Positions 1-4,933 are shown, numbered from the stretch's first letter. The stretch: DNA of 5,043 nt from Thermoplasmata archaeon (GCA_021798415.1 JAJZGO010000112.1:1-5043); one strand, 5' to 3'. The notes: generated by a model not told the origin, from the sequence alone. Program-made: numbers and translations.

Positions 1-1
1 G

Positions 2-481
2 GAGGCCGGCGTCACCCGCTTCAAGGTCTCGGGGCGGAACCGGACCACCGACTGGCTCGTCCGCGCCGCCCGCGGCTACGCCGCGCGGTCCTACCCCGGC
101 AACCTCGCCGAGATCCTGAGCCTCGTCCAGGTGAAGGGGCCGCGGATGATCCTCTCGCGCGTCGCGGAGCGCTCGGGCGATCCCGTCGCGGAGAAGATGG
201 TCGCCGCGTTCGCTCCGTTCGAGGCGGTGACGATCGACAACACTCGGTTCCCCGACGGGTTCCTGCGCCATATCGCGGCGGTGGACTGCGAGCACACGAC
301 GTGCACGGCGTGCGGCTACTGTCGCGGCGTCGCCGAGAAGGTGCTCCGAGTCGGGGGTCGCACGCTGGCGGAGTACGAACCGCCCCCGGAGCTCCCGGCT
401 CCGGTCCGGCTGCTTCCGGGGCTGGGATCCGACGAGCCGGCGGGAGCGCATCCGCCGACCGTCCCGGTCTCTCCGGCGTAA
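2..481 (+). CDS. Peptidase U32-family protein, C-terminal part (5' end outside window)
   Basis: The frame is open from the left edge (first full codon at base 2) to TAA at 479-481, giving 159 residues. The start lies outside the window; the internal GTG at 131 is not the true start because coding sequence continues upstream of it. The fragment opens with an FKVSGR-like segment (about residues 6-11) and a helix-rich stretch. It then has TIDNTRFPDGF and a cysteine cluster at fragment residues 96, 101, 104 and 107 (C-x4-C-x2-C-x2-C, ending CGYC). This pattern matches what I know of the C-terminal part of archaeal U32 'peptidase-like' proteins. Relatives such as UbiU/UbiV and RlhA bind [4Fe-4S] clusters and act in hydroxylation reactions rather than proteolysis, so an Fe-S centre is likely here. 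The last 40 or so residues are a Pro-rich tail without recognisable motifs. Substrate and pathway are unknown. The family call rests on recalled motifs only. Confidence 0.6.
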   Translation, partial: EAGVTRFKVSGRNRTTDWLVRAARGYAARSYPGNLAEILSLVQVKGPRMILSRVAERSGDPVAEKMVAAFAPFEAVTIDNTRFPDGFLRHIAAVDCEHTTCTACGYCRGVAEKVLRVGGRTLAEYEPPPELPAPVRLLPGLGSDEPAGAHPPTVPVSPA

Positions 482-722
482 CGACCTCGCCGGCCCGCGC
501 TCGGCGCCCGCTCCTGCGGAGGCCGGGGACCTGTCTCCTCTACCTCGGACCGGACGGGTCGCCGTAGGGGATTCGGGCCGGGCCGCAGCGACGCGTCGCC
601 AAGACCCCGTCGGCCGCACCGACAAGGTTGTCGGGGATCCGGGGCGGCGGCGAGGCGACCCGGTTCTGCCTCGCCGCGGCTCGATCGTCCCCTGGCTCCC
701 CTCCGCTCTCCCGACGGTGACC
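482..722. other. Convergent intergenic region, no gene seen
   Basis: This stretch of about 240 bases separates the 3' end of the U32-family gene from the 3' end of the minus-strand membrane protein gene. It is as GC-rich as the coding DNA and has no A/T island that would suggest a promoter. It also has no T-run of the kind used by archaeal terminators on either strand. The only structure found is the inverted repeat at 619-634. The short reading frame running through its left part is an out-of-frame continuation over the U32 gene, with no protein-like composition. Confidence 0.6.
619..634. repeat. Perfect 7-bp inverted repeat in the convergent gap
   Basis: CCGACAA (619-625) and TTGTCGG (628-634) are exact inverted complements separated by GG. 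The two-base spacer is too tight for a good RNA hairpin with the full stem, so a dimeric protein binding site or a partly opened hairpin is equally possible. It lies in the convergent gap, about 140 bases beyond the U32 stop and 90 bases beyond the membrane protein stop. No T-run follows it on either strand, so it is not a textbook terminator. Confidence 0.35.
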
Positions 723-2144
723 TCACGCGTCCCGGGGTGTCGGTGAGGCGGCCGCGAGGCCCCACCACGACGTGACCAGGAACGATATCCCGATCAGGAT
801 GAGCCCGACCGCCGCGAGGTACCCTCCGGCGGCTAGGCCGGTCGAGACGTAGACCATCACGCCTGCGAAGGTCACGAGGGCGCCGGCCATGGCGGTCCAG
901 CCGACCCGCAGCGGCTGCCGTCCCGCCAGCAAGCGCTCGGCGAGGAGGATCACGAGCACCACCAGCATCGTGAGATAGAACGCGACGAACAGTCGGATCC
1001 AGGCCTGGGGGGGGGTGCCGATCGCCGTTCCGTTCGCCGGTTCGGTGACGGCCGTGAGAACGGTGAAGATGACCAGCATCAGGAGCGGCAGCGCCCGCAG
1101 CGGTAGGCCCGCCCGATCCTTCCACTTCTGCACTCGGCCGCTCCCGATCGCGAGGGCCGAGAGGAGGAGCAGACCGCCGAGCACCAGGAACACGAAGTTG
1201 CTCGCGTCGTTCAGGGCGAGGAAGCTCGGCACGCCCGGAATGGCCAAGATCTGGGGCGGCAGGTTGCCCGGCCAGCTCGAGAACCCGATCAGGAGCCCCA
1301 TTCCGGTCTGGATCACAAGGTCGATGCACACGAGCGCGAAGCCCACCTGGGCCATCATCTTCGTTGTCCCGTGCAGCCGATAGTACCCGAATCGGACGGC
1401 GGCGAGCGACATGACCCCCGCCGGAACCGCCGTGATCATGAGATACGAGTGCGCGCCGATGAGGCTCGCCGCCCAGTCGTCGAGCGAGAGGCCCATCTCC
1501 TGGGAGGCGTATTGGCCGAGCAGGGTCGGATTGTCTCCGAACCCCAAGATCGTGCCGGCGAGGTGCCCCATCAGGGCCGCGACCAGCATGACGGCTCCGG
1601 TCAGCCCCGCGGTAATGAACGGAAAGGTCCGGCTCCGCGGCGCCCCGTCCCGCCAGACCGAGAGCATCCCCCACAGGAAGAGGATCACGATCTCGTCGAG
1701 CGCGAGGAACGCCACGATTTGGACCCAGAGGCCCGCGTTCGTCCAGGGGGCCGAGGTGTTGAACACGGCTCCTATCGGAGAGAGGACCCCGGCGATGAGC
1801 ACTCCCGCCAGGATCCCTCGGCGAACGTGGACGGAGGGGAGCTCGAAGAAATCGCACGCCACCAAGGCGGCGAGCCCGACGAGCCCGGTGTTGAGGCCGT
1901 GGAGATACATCACGACCCAGTAGTAGTGCGGCGACCCGGCCCCTAGGTCCCAATTCGTCGCCGCGCCGGAGCCGGTGAACGGGTTGTTCACCAAGAGGCT
2001 CCCGGCGAAGAAGATCGTCACCCAGAAGACCAGGAAGAACGCCAGCCGCCGCGGCGTCAGCCACCTCATTCGCGGGAACAGCGCTCCTTCGGGCTCGTCG
2101 AGAAATCGGGTCGAACTCTCGGTCGTCGGTGCTCCCTCTACCAT
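723..2144 (-). CDS. Polytopic membrane protein, about 12 TM helices, function unassigned
   Basis: Translation from ATG at 2144 gives 473 residues ending at TGA (725-723). Hydrophobic segments fall at about residues 33-52, 74-96, 110-128, 140-162, 178-201, 225-249, 264-286, 317-335, 350-367, 379-402, 415-435 and 441-462, so roughly 12 helices. Histidines lie in or at the edge of three segments: H82 (MYLHGLNTG), H194 (MGHLAG) and H232 (GAHSYLM). A 12-helix protein with a His in helix 2 recalls heme-copper oxidase subunit I. However, the HxH pair expected in helix 10 is missing, so I do not call it an oxidase. Two starts are possible. GTG at 2219 would add 25 charged, low-complexity residues. 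ATG at 2144 is preferred because GGAG sits about 10 bases upstream and the extension looks non-protein-like. A run of nine G/C bases (1007-1015) lies inside the gene without breaking the frame. It stands alone, with a convergent gap downstream and non-coding DNA upstream. Membrane location is well supported; function is open. Confidence 0.8.
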   Translation of the reverse strand: MVEGAPTTESSTRFLDEPEGALFPRMRWLTPRRLAFFLVFWVTIFFAGSLLVNNPFTGSGAATNWDLGAGSPHYYWVVMYLHGLNTGLVGLAALVACDFFELPSVHVRRGILAGVLIAGVLSPIGAVFNTSAPWTNAGLWVQIVAFLALDEIVILFLWGMLSVWRDGAPRSRTFPFITAGLTGAVMLVAALMGHLAGTILGFGDNPTLLGQYASQEMGLSLDDWAASLIGAHSYLMITAVPAGVMSLAAVRFGYYRLHGTTKMMAQVGFALVCIDLVIQTGMGLLIGFSSWPGNLPPQILAIPGVPSFLALNDASNFVFLVLGGLLLLSALAIGSGRVQKWKDRAGLPLRALPLLMLVIFTVLTAVTEPANGTAIGTPPQAWIRLFVAFYLTMLVVLVILLAERLLAGRQPLRVGWTAMAGALVTFAGVMVYVSTGLAAGGYLAAVGLILIGISFLVTSWWGLAAASPTPRDA

Positions 2145-2489
2145 CGTTCGGTTTCTCCGTTCATCCGTCGGCGGACCGGCGTCCCGCACGGAGGCGCCGA
2201 AGCGCTCCGCACCGGCCACTGGCCATGCAAGCCCGGAAAAGGGACCGCGTGGAGTGGAAGACGGACAGGCGCGCCGTCGGCTGGACCGTCCGCCCTCCGA
2301 CCCGATTCAGCGGGAGTTTCGCCACCGCGGATGACTCCAAGCTTGGCCGGGAAGGTCGCGGCAGAAAGGCACGATAAGACTTACGTCGAGACCGATTGAC
2401 GCGACTCGTTCCGGAGCGCTCGGACGGCAGACCGTTGCGGAACGGTGCGAGCCCACTCTCGACGGGGGGCCTCGGGGCCGTCCAAGATC
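2145..2489. other. Non-coding region between divergent genes
   Basis: About 400 bases lie between the membrane protein start (2144) and the antitoxin start (2544); the last 55 are described separately. Both strands carry short reading frames of 80-90 codons, but they are Arg/Ser/Pro-rich, overlap each other and show no family motif, so I reject them as genes. The one A/T-leaning island on the minus strand, CTTATCG at 2378-2372, could be a TATA element for the membrane protein gene. It would imply a leader of roughly 200 bases. I see no tRNA, no box C/D motif pair and no long repeat. Confidence 0.5.
2431..2446. repeat. Inverted repeat upstream of the toxin-antitoxin promoter
   Basis: ACCGTT (2431-2436) and AACGGT (2441-2446) are perfect inverted complements around GCGG. 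The right arm also pairs with CGTTCCG at 2407-2413 (against CGGAACG, 2438-2444), so two alternative pairings compete. The hexamer GGAACG recurs at 2439-2444 and 2500-2505, and as its complement CGTTCC at 2407-2412. These copies all lie upstream of the toxin-antitoxin operon and could be half-sites for the antitoxin; this is inference. Confidence 0.35.
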
Positions 2490-2513
2490 TCGTTCGAGAG
2501 GAACGACCTTATA
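2490..2513 (+). promoter_or_regulatory. Toxin-antitoxin promoter: TATA box with abutting inverted repeat
   Basis: TTATA at 2509-2513, preceded by CC, is centred 33 bases before the antitoxin ATG. Transcription would start near 2537, leaving a leader of about 7 bases and no Shine-Dalgarno sequence. Directly upstream, TCGTTC (2490-2495) and GAACGA (2501-2506) form a perfect 6-bp inverted repeat with a 5-base spacer. Its right arm ends two bases before TTATA, where TFB contacts are expected. A repressor bound there would block TFB/TBP loading, which suits autoregulation by the toxin-antitoxin complex. A second A/T element, the 8-bp palindrome GATATATC (2521-2528), lies between box and start and could be an alternative box or an operator. 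Confidence 0.55.
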
Positions 2514-2543
2514 GCCCGGAGATATATCATGTAATTCGAAGCT

Positions 2544-2780
2544 ATGCCGAAGGCAGTGGTCGACCTCTCGGAGCACGCCAACCGGATTGTGAACATCGTC
2601 AAAGCCCGAGATGGACTTCGCGGAAAGACCGAGGCCATCGAAGCCATCGTGGCGGCCTATGAGGAGACGATCCTGGACCCGGCCCTTCGGCCCGAGTTCG
2701 TGGAGGGCCTCCAGCGAGTTCGACGCGGACCCTTCCGAGCGATCCGGTCGCCAGCGGAACTGCTGGAGGCTCCGAAGTGA
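2544..2780 (+). CDS. DUF2683-family antitoxin (ribbon-helix-helix-like)
   Basis: The 78-residue product follows the pattern I know for archaeal DUF2683 proteins. A short N-terminal strand (KAVVDLSE, residues 3-10) is followed by a helix with ANRIVNIVKARDGL (12-25), a K-[ST]-EAI helix start (KTEAIEAIV, 28-36), and the family's DPALRPEFVEGL motif (45-56). The first 45 residues are consistent with a ribbon-helix-helix DNA-binding fold. The C-terminal part would bind and neutralise the toxin. The gene is followed at once by a RelE/ParE toxin gene, with the stop TGA overlapping the toxin's GTG, so the two should be co-translated. It should also repress its own promoter, where inverted repeats abut the TATA box. 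The ATG at 2544 is chosen because the strand-forming N-terminus begins there and a TATA box sits at the right distance for a near-leaderless transcript. DNA contacts and cognate specificity are inferred. Confidence 0.85.
   Translation: MPKAVVDLSEHANRIVNIVKARDGLRGKTEAIEAIVAAYEETILDPALRPEFVEGLQRVRRGPFRAIRSPAELLEAPK
2765..2769 (+). promoter_or_regulatory. Shine-Dalgarno sequence of the toxin gene
   Basis: GGAGG lies 7 bases before the GTG at 2777, inside the 3' end of the antitoxin gene. It supports GTG as the real toxin start and shows that downstream genes of operons in this organism use ribosome binding sites, while first genes appear leaderless. Confidence 0.7.
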
Positions 2781-3046
2781 GCTGGAGCCTCGAGGTCTCG
2801 GCCGAGTTCGAGCAGGACTACCGGAGGCTGTGCGGTCGGAACGCAGGTCTCCGACACGCGGTCGATGCCAAGATCGCGCAGGTTCGGGAAGCCCCTCTCC
2901 ACTACAAACCTCTGCGAGCCCCGCTCCAGGGCGTCCGTCGTGTCCACGTCAGCGGCTCGTTCGTGCTCCTTTTCGAGCCCGACATCCGTCGCAGCACGGT
3001 GAGATTGCTGCGTCTCGCGCACCACGACGAGGCGTACGGGATCTGA
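2777..3046 (+). CDS. RelE/ParE-superfamily toxin
   Basis: The 89-residue protein has the typical length and motif order of the RelE/ParE superfamily. An N-terminal strand and helix (FEQDYRRLCGRN, residues 11-22) are followed by a second helix (about 26-38). Then come YKPLRAPLQGVRRVHVSG (43-60), the core strand SFVLLFE (61-67) and the C-terminal HHDEAY (82-87). In RelE members the fold is a ribosome-dependent mRNA interferase using basic and aromatic residues. The R-rich core strands and terminal His pair here are compatible with that, but the catalytic set cannot be fixed by eye. The start GTG overlaps the antitoxin stop (GTGA) and is preceded by GGAGG, so translation is coupled to the antitoxin, which keeps the pair in balance. 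The frame is intact, with no sign of decay. ParE-like gyrase inhibition is the alternative. Confidence 0.85.
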   Translation: MSWSLEVSAEFEQDYRRLCGRNAGLRHAVDAKIAQVREAPLHYKPLRAPLQGVRRVHVSGSFVLLFEPDIRRSTVRLLRLAHHDEAYGI

Positions 3047-3087
3047 TCCGGAGCAACCGGGGAGCGAAGGTAGACCCGAACCGTCGC

Positions 3088-3103
3088 GGCTCCTCTCGGA
3101 GCC
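3088..3103. repeat. Hairpin-forming inverted repeat 3' of the toxin gene
   Basis: GGCTCC (3088-3093) and GGAGCC (3098-3103) are exact inverted complements around the loop TCTC, a good 6-bp GC stem. It lies 42 bases after the toxin stop, in the convergent gap before the 3' end of the tRNA gene. No T-run follows on either strand, so it may stabilise mRNA 3' ends or weakly help termination. A second palindrome, CGACCGGTCG at 3136-3145, lies just past the 3' end of the tRNA. Confidence 0.35.
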
Positions 3104-3151
3104 ATCGCAGGGTGCGCTTCTCACGGCCGGAGTCTCGACCGGTCGGAGGCC

Positions 3152-3234
3152 TGCCGGGGCCAGGATTCGAACCTGGGAACTCCTGCGAGAGCAGATCTTG
3201 AGTCTGCCGCCTTTGGCCGCTCGGCCACCCCGGC
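3152..3234 (-). tRNA. tRNA-Leu, anticodon CAA
   Basis: Read on the minus strand, this is an 83-base cloverleaf. The 5' acceptor strand GCCGGGG pairs fully with 3' CCCCGGC, with discriminator A. The D arm contains GGCCGAGCGG. The anticodon stem GCAGA/TCTGC encloses the loop CTCAAGA with anticodon CAA (3200-3198), which reads the Leu codon UUG. A long class II variable arm has the stem CTC/GAG, and the T arm is CCAGG-TTCGAAT-CCTGG. The long variable arm and discriminator A are both expected for Leu. CCA is not encoded and must be added afterwards. No intron interrupts the anticodon loop. The gene lies 27 bases downstream of the RNase P component 4 gene on the same strand. Confidence 0.97.
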
Positions 3235-3260
3235 GCGCGATCGTCATGGAGCGGGACCGC

Positions 3261-3266
3261 CTTAAC
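3261..3266 (-). promoter_or_regulatory. Possible TATA element of tRNA-Leu, overlapping the RNP4 stop codon
   Basis: GTTAAG on the minus strand (3266-3261) is the only A/T island near the tRNA. It is centred about 29 bases before the mature tRNA 5' end, which leaves room for a few bases of 5' leader. It includes the TAA stop (3264-3262) of the RNase P component 4 gene. The tRNA may therefore have its own promoter, or be cut out of a longer transcript from the upstream genes; the sequence does not decide. Confidence 0.35.
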
Positions 3267-3720
3267 TCGTTTCGTCGGCCCCCTCGTCGGAGCTCTCCTC
3301 GTCCTCTTCCGTCCCGGCGATCTCGACCGAGAGGGCGCCTTCCTCCCGTGGGACCCGGCCGGGGGTCGACGACGGAGGAGGGGCGGACCCGGGGCGTTCG
3401 GGGCGAGTCCGCGTCCGGCGCTCGTGGCCGCAGACGAGACACGTCCGGACCCGGCGACCGGAGCGGAGTCGCGTGCGCACGCTCCGTCCCTCGGCCCAGA
3501 ACGAGGAGCACCCGCGACAGTAGAGTTCGCGGTACTCGGCGAGCAGGCGTACGGTGTAGCGCATTCCGATCCGGCGGGCGAGGCGGACGTACCGATCCGC
3601 GAGCGTAGCGTGGCCGTTGGCGGATTCCCGCTCGGCGAGGGCGAACAGGTCCGAGATGCGCTCTCGCGCGATCCGGACCATCGCCGCCGTCCGCCGACCC
3701 CGGCGGCCCCCCGGCCTCAT
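3262..3720 (-). CDS. rnp4: RNase P protein component 4 (Rpp21/Rpr2 family)
   Basis: The 152-residue product is a subunit of archaeal RNase P, which cuts 5' leaders from pre-tRNA. In this family it pairs with Rpp29 and binds the specificity region of the RNA. Residues 17-32 (IARERISDLFALAERE) form the first helix. DRYVRLARRIGMRY (42-55) is the conserved second helix. The zinc-binding cysteines are C68 and C71 (CRGC), then C94 and C97 (CLVCG), with basic residues between and after them (RSVRTRLRSGRR). After about residue 105 there is a Pro/Ser-rich stretch and a very acidic tail (EEDEESSDEGADE), longer than I expect for the family. ATG at 3720 overlaps the stop of the zinc-ribbon gene (ATGA), pointing to coupled translation. 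ATG at 3681 (MVRIARERI) is an alternative start that still keeps the whole domain. tRNA-Leu follows 27 bases after the stop. Confidence 0.88.
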   Translation of the reverse strand: MRPGGRRGRRTAAMVRIARERISDLFALAERESANGHATLADRYVRLARRIGMRYTVRLLAEYRELYCRGCSSFWAEGRSVRTRLRSGRRVRTCLVCGHERRTRTRPERPGSAPPPSSTPGRVPREEGALSVEIAGTEEDEESSDEGADETS

Positions 3721-4067
3721 GCCTGCGGTTGCTGGCATACCGGACAGTAGACGGCGGCTTGCGAGATCGGCGTTCGACACTTCACGCAGTACTTCGCGCT
3801 CGGCGGGGGCGCGATGGGCCCCACGGCGCCCGGCACGGCGGCGACGGGAGCCGCGTACGCCACCGGAAGCGCTGCGGTGCGGTAGGGCGGAGCGGCGGGG
3901 CGGAAGGTCGCAGGGGCTCCGCCTTGCGGCATGGCCCCCGCGGGTACGGACGCGGCCGGCGGGAGCGGCGTGGGACCCACGCCGGCCTGAGGGAGGGTGA
4001 AGCCGCACTTGGTGCAGAAGAGGGCTCCGTCGGGGCCGATCTCCCCGCAGTGAAGACAGACGGGCAC
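3717..4067 (-). CDS. Double zinc-ribbon protein with Pro/Ala-rich linker
   Basis: Starting at GTG 4067, the product has 116 residues. It carries a zinc ribbon at each end: C4, C7 (CLHCG) with C18, C21 (CTKCG), and C94, C97 (CVKC) with C108, C111 (CPVC). The roughly 65 residues between them are rich in Pro, Ala, Gly and Val, with no predicted fold, and look like a flexible tether. There is no signal peptide and no membrane segment. Such double zinc-ribbon proteins are common in archaea and mostly uncharacterised; protein or nucleic-acid bridging is a guess. The GTG start is chosen over an ATG at 4133 for two reasons. The first ribbon begins right there, and GATATA (4095-4090) is centred 25-26 bases upstream, exactly right for a leaderless mRNA. 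The longer version would also run past the divergent gene's start. The stop overlaps the RNP4 ATG, so the two form an operon. Confidence 0.72.
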   Translation of the reverse strand: MPVCLHCGEIGPDGALFCTKCGFTLPQAGVGPTPLPPAASVPAGAMPQGGAPATFRPAAPPYRTAALPVAYAAPVAAVPGAVGPIAPPPSAKYCVKCRTPISQAAVYCPVCQQPQA

Positions 4068-4078
4068 GCAGGGGGCAA

Positions 4079-4086
4079 GATTAATG
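4079..4086 (+). promoter_or_regulatory. TATA element for the RNase H-fold gene
   Basis: GATTAATG (4079-4086) is centred about 29 bases before the GTG at 4112, so transcription should start at or within a few bases of the start codon. No Shine-Dalgarno sequence precedes that GTG. The element lies between the oppositely directed TATA box (4090-4095) and the start of the zinc-ribbon gene. Confidence 0.5.
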
Positions 4087-4089
4087 GCG

Positions 4090-4095
4090 TATATC
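4090..4095 (-). promoter_or_regulatory. TATA element for the zinc-ribbon/RNP4 operon
   Basis: GATATA read on the minus strand (4095-4090), preceded by ACGGT, is centred 25-26 bases upstream of the GTG at 4067. This is the canonical distance from TATA box to transcription start, which makes the transcript leaderless. It lies only three bases from the plus-strand TATA element (4079-4086), so TBP/TFB binding at the two sites should be mutually exclusive. Confidence 0.6.
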
Positions 4096-4111
4096 ACCGT
4101 CAGGTACCGCG

Positions 4112-4933
4112 GTGAGACACCGGTCGGTCGCACTCGTAACCCGAGACCCCGGACTGTACCACGAGCTCGCGGGGTTCCTGCGGGAGAGGCGCTGGCCGGT
4201 GACGAGCCTGTTTCCCGGCGACCGCATCCCGGACCACGTGACCGTCGTGCTCACGTCCCCCGAGGAGGCCCGGCTCATCTCCCACCGCAACGTCATTGCG
4301 GTCTCGGAGGGCGGGGATCGTCGGGTGCTCGGCGCGGCGGTCGCTCACGCCCTCGGCATGGCGGACCCCGGGGACTCGATGATCGTCGGGATCGACCCGG
4401 GTCCGCGCCCCGGCTACGCGATCTTCGCCGGCCCGGTGATGATCGGTCAGGGTGTGCTCGAGTCGCCCGAGGCCACCGGGACCTTCTCCGTTCAGCTTCG
4501 CCACCGATTCTCCGGTCGGCACCTTCTGTTCCGGGTCGGCACGGGCGATCCCCCGACCCGGAACCGGATCGTGAACAGCCTCCTCGAGCATCATCGCGCC
4601 GTCGAGCTCGTCGACGAACAGGGCACCACGCCCCGGGGCCACCGTCGCCCGCGGGACCCCGAGGCCGCCCGCACCATCGCGCTCAGCCGAGGCCACCCCG
4701 TCCGCGAACGCCTCGCGGTCACGACCACTCCCGGCGAGATCGCGAACCTCCAGCGACTCAGCCGTGAGGGGAGCGACGGCCGTGTGACGATCTCCCGTGC
4801 GTCGGCCCACCGGGTCCTAGTCGGGGAGCTCACTCTCGCCGAGGCCCTCGACCAGGCGATGGCCCCTCGGGCGACCCCTCCCGCGGCCCCCCGACCCGCC
4901 GCCCGACGGGCCCCCGCCCACGAACCCATATAA
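4112..4933 (+). CDS. Putative nuclease with RuvC/YqgF-like RNase H fold
   Basis: The 273-residue protein has two parts plus a tail. Residues 1-85 alternate strands and helices (VALVTRDPG at 6-14, VTVVLTSPEEA at 43-53, VIAVSEGGDRRVLG at 61-74), like a small Rossmann or receiver-like domain. Residues 90-195 look like an RNase H fold of the RuvC/YqgF group. The first strand is IVGIDPG (91-97, D95), a GTGDPPTRN turn at 143-151 sits where YqgF has GLP-x-dG, ELVDEQGTT at 165-173 matches LVDERlTT (E169), and RDPEAARTIAL at 181-191 matches vDs-AA-iIL (D182). D95, E169 and D182 would be the metal-binding triad. RuvC cuts Holliday junctions; YqgF proteins are nucleases of rRNA processing or junction-like substrates. 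Which substrate applies is unknown. A third region (200-250) is helical, then a Pro/Ala/Arg tail (251-273). The gene diverges from zinc-ribbon/RNP4 and ends within the gltX promoter. The fold call is by motif only. Confidence 0.7.
   Translation: MRHRSVALVTRDPGLYHELAGFLRERRWPVTSLFPGDRIPDHVTVVLTSPEEARLISHRNVIAVSEGGDRRVLGAAVAHALGMADPGDSMIVGIDPGPRPGYAIFAGPVMIGQGVLESPEATGTFSVQLRHRFSGRHLLFRVGTGDPPTRNRIVNSLLEHHRAVELVDEQGTTPRGHRRPRDPEAARTIALSRGHPVRERLAVTTTPGEIANLQRLSREGSDGRVTISRASAHRVLVGELTLAEALDQAMAPRATPPAAPRPAARRAPAHEPI

Noticed and set aside
1371..1946. Plus-strand frames of 170-191 codons antisense to the membrane protein gene
   Set aside because: Charged, low-complexity translations without motif, promoter or ribosome binding site; they lie opposite a convincing gene.
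316..2064. Long minus-strand reading frame of 582 codons in another frame over the membrane protein gene
   Set aside because: Its product is dominated by Arg, Gly, Pro and Asp with no family motif, as expected of a shadow frame in GC-rich DNA. The overlapping frame from 2144 gives clear transmembrane helices.
723..2219. Assigning the membrane protein as a heme-copper oxidase or nitric oxide reductase subunit
   Set aside because: Helix number fits, but the histidine pair expected in helix 10 and the canonical helix 6-7 copper ligands are not seen.
2307..2647. Two minus-strand frames of 88-89 codons upstream of and overlapping the antitoxin start
   Set aside because: They run across the toxin-antitoxin promoter and antitoxin start, overlap each other and show no recognisable motif.
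3046..3151. Intrinsic terminator after the toxin gene
   Set aside because: A hairpin is present (3088-3103), but no T-run follows it on either strand, so only a repeat is reported.
3721..4008. N-terminal extension of RNase P component 4 by 96 residues in the same frame
   Set aside because: The extension is Arg/Pro-rich shadow over the zinc-ribbon gene. The ATGA overlap at 3720 and the start of the family domain place the real start downstream.
4068..4133. Longer zinc-ribbon protein starting at ATG 4133
   Set aside because: It would include the TATA box of its own gene and overlap the start of the divergent gene; GTG 4067 fits a leaderless start.
4100..4810. Minus-strand frame of 236 codons opposite the RNase H-fold gene
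   Set aside because: It is the antisense of a gene with clear GIDPG, LVDEQGT and DPEAA motifs and has no motif of its own.
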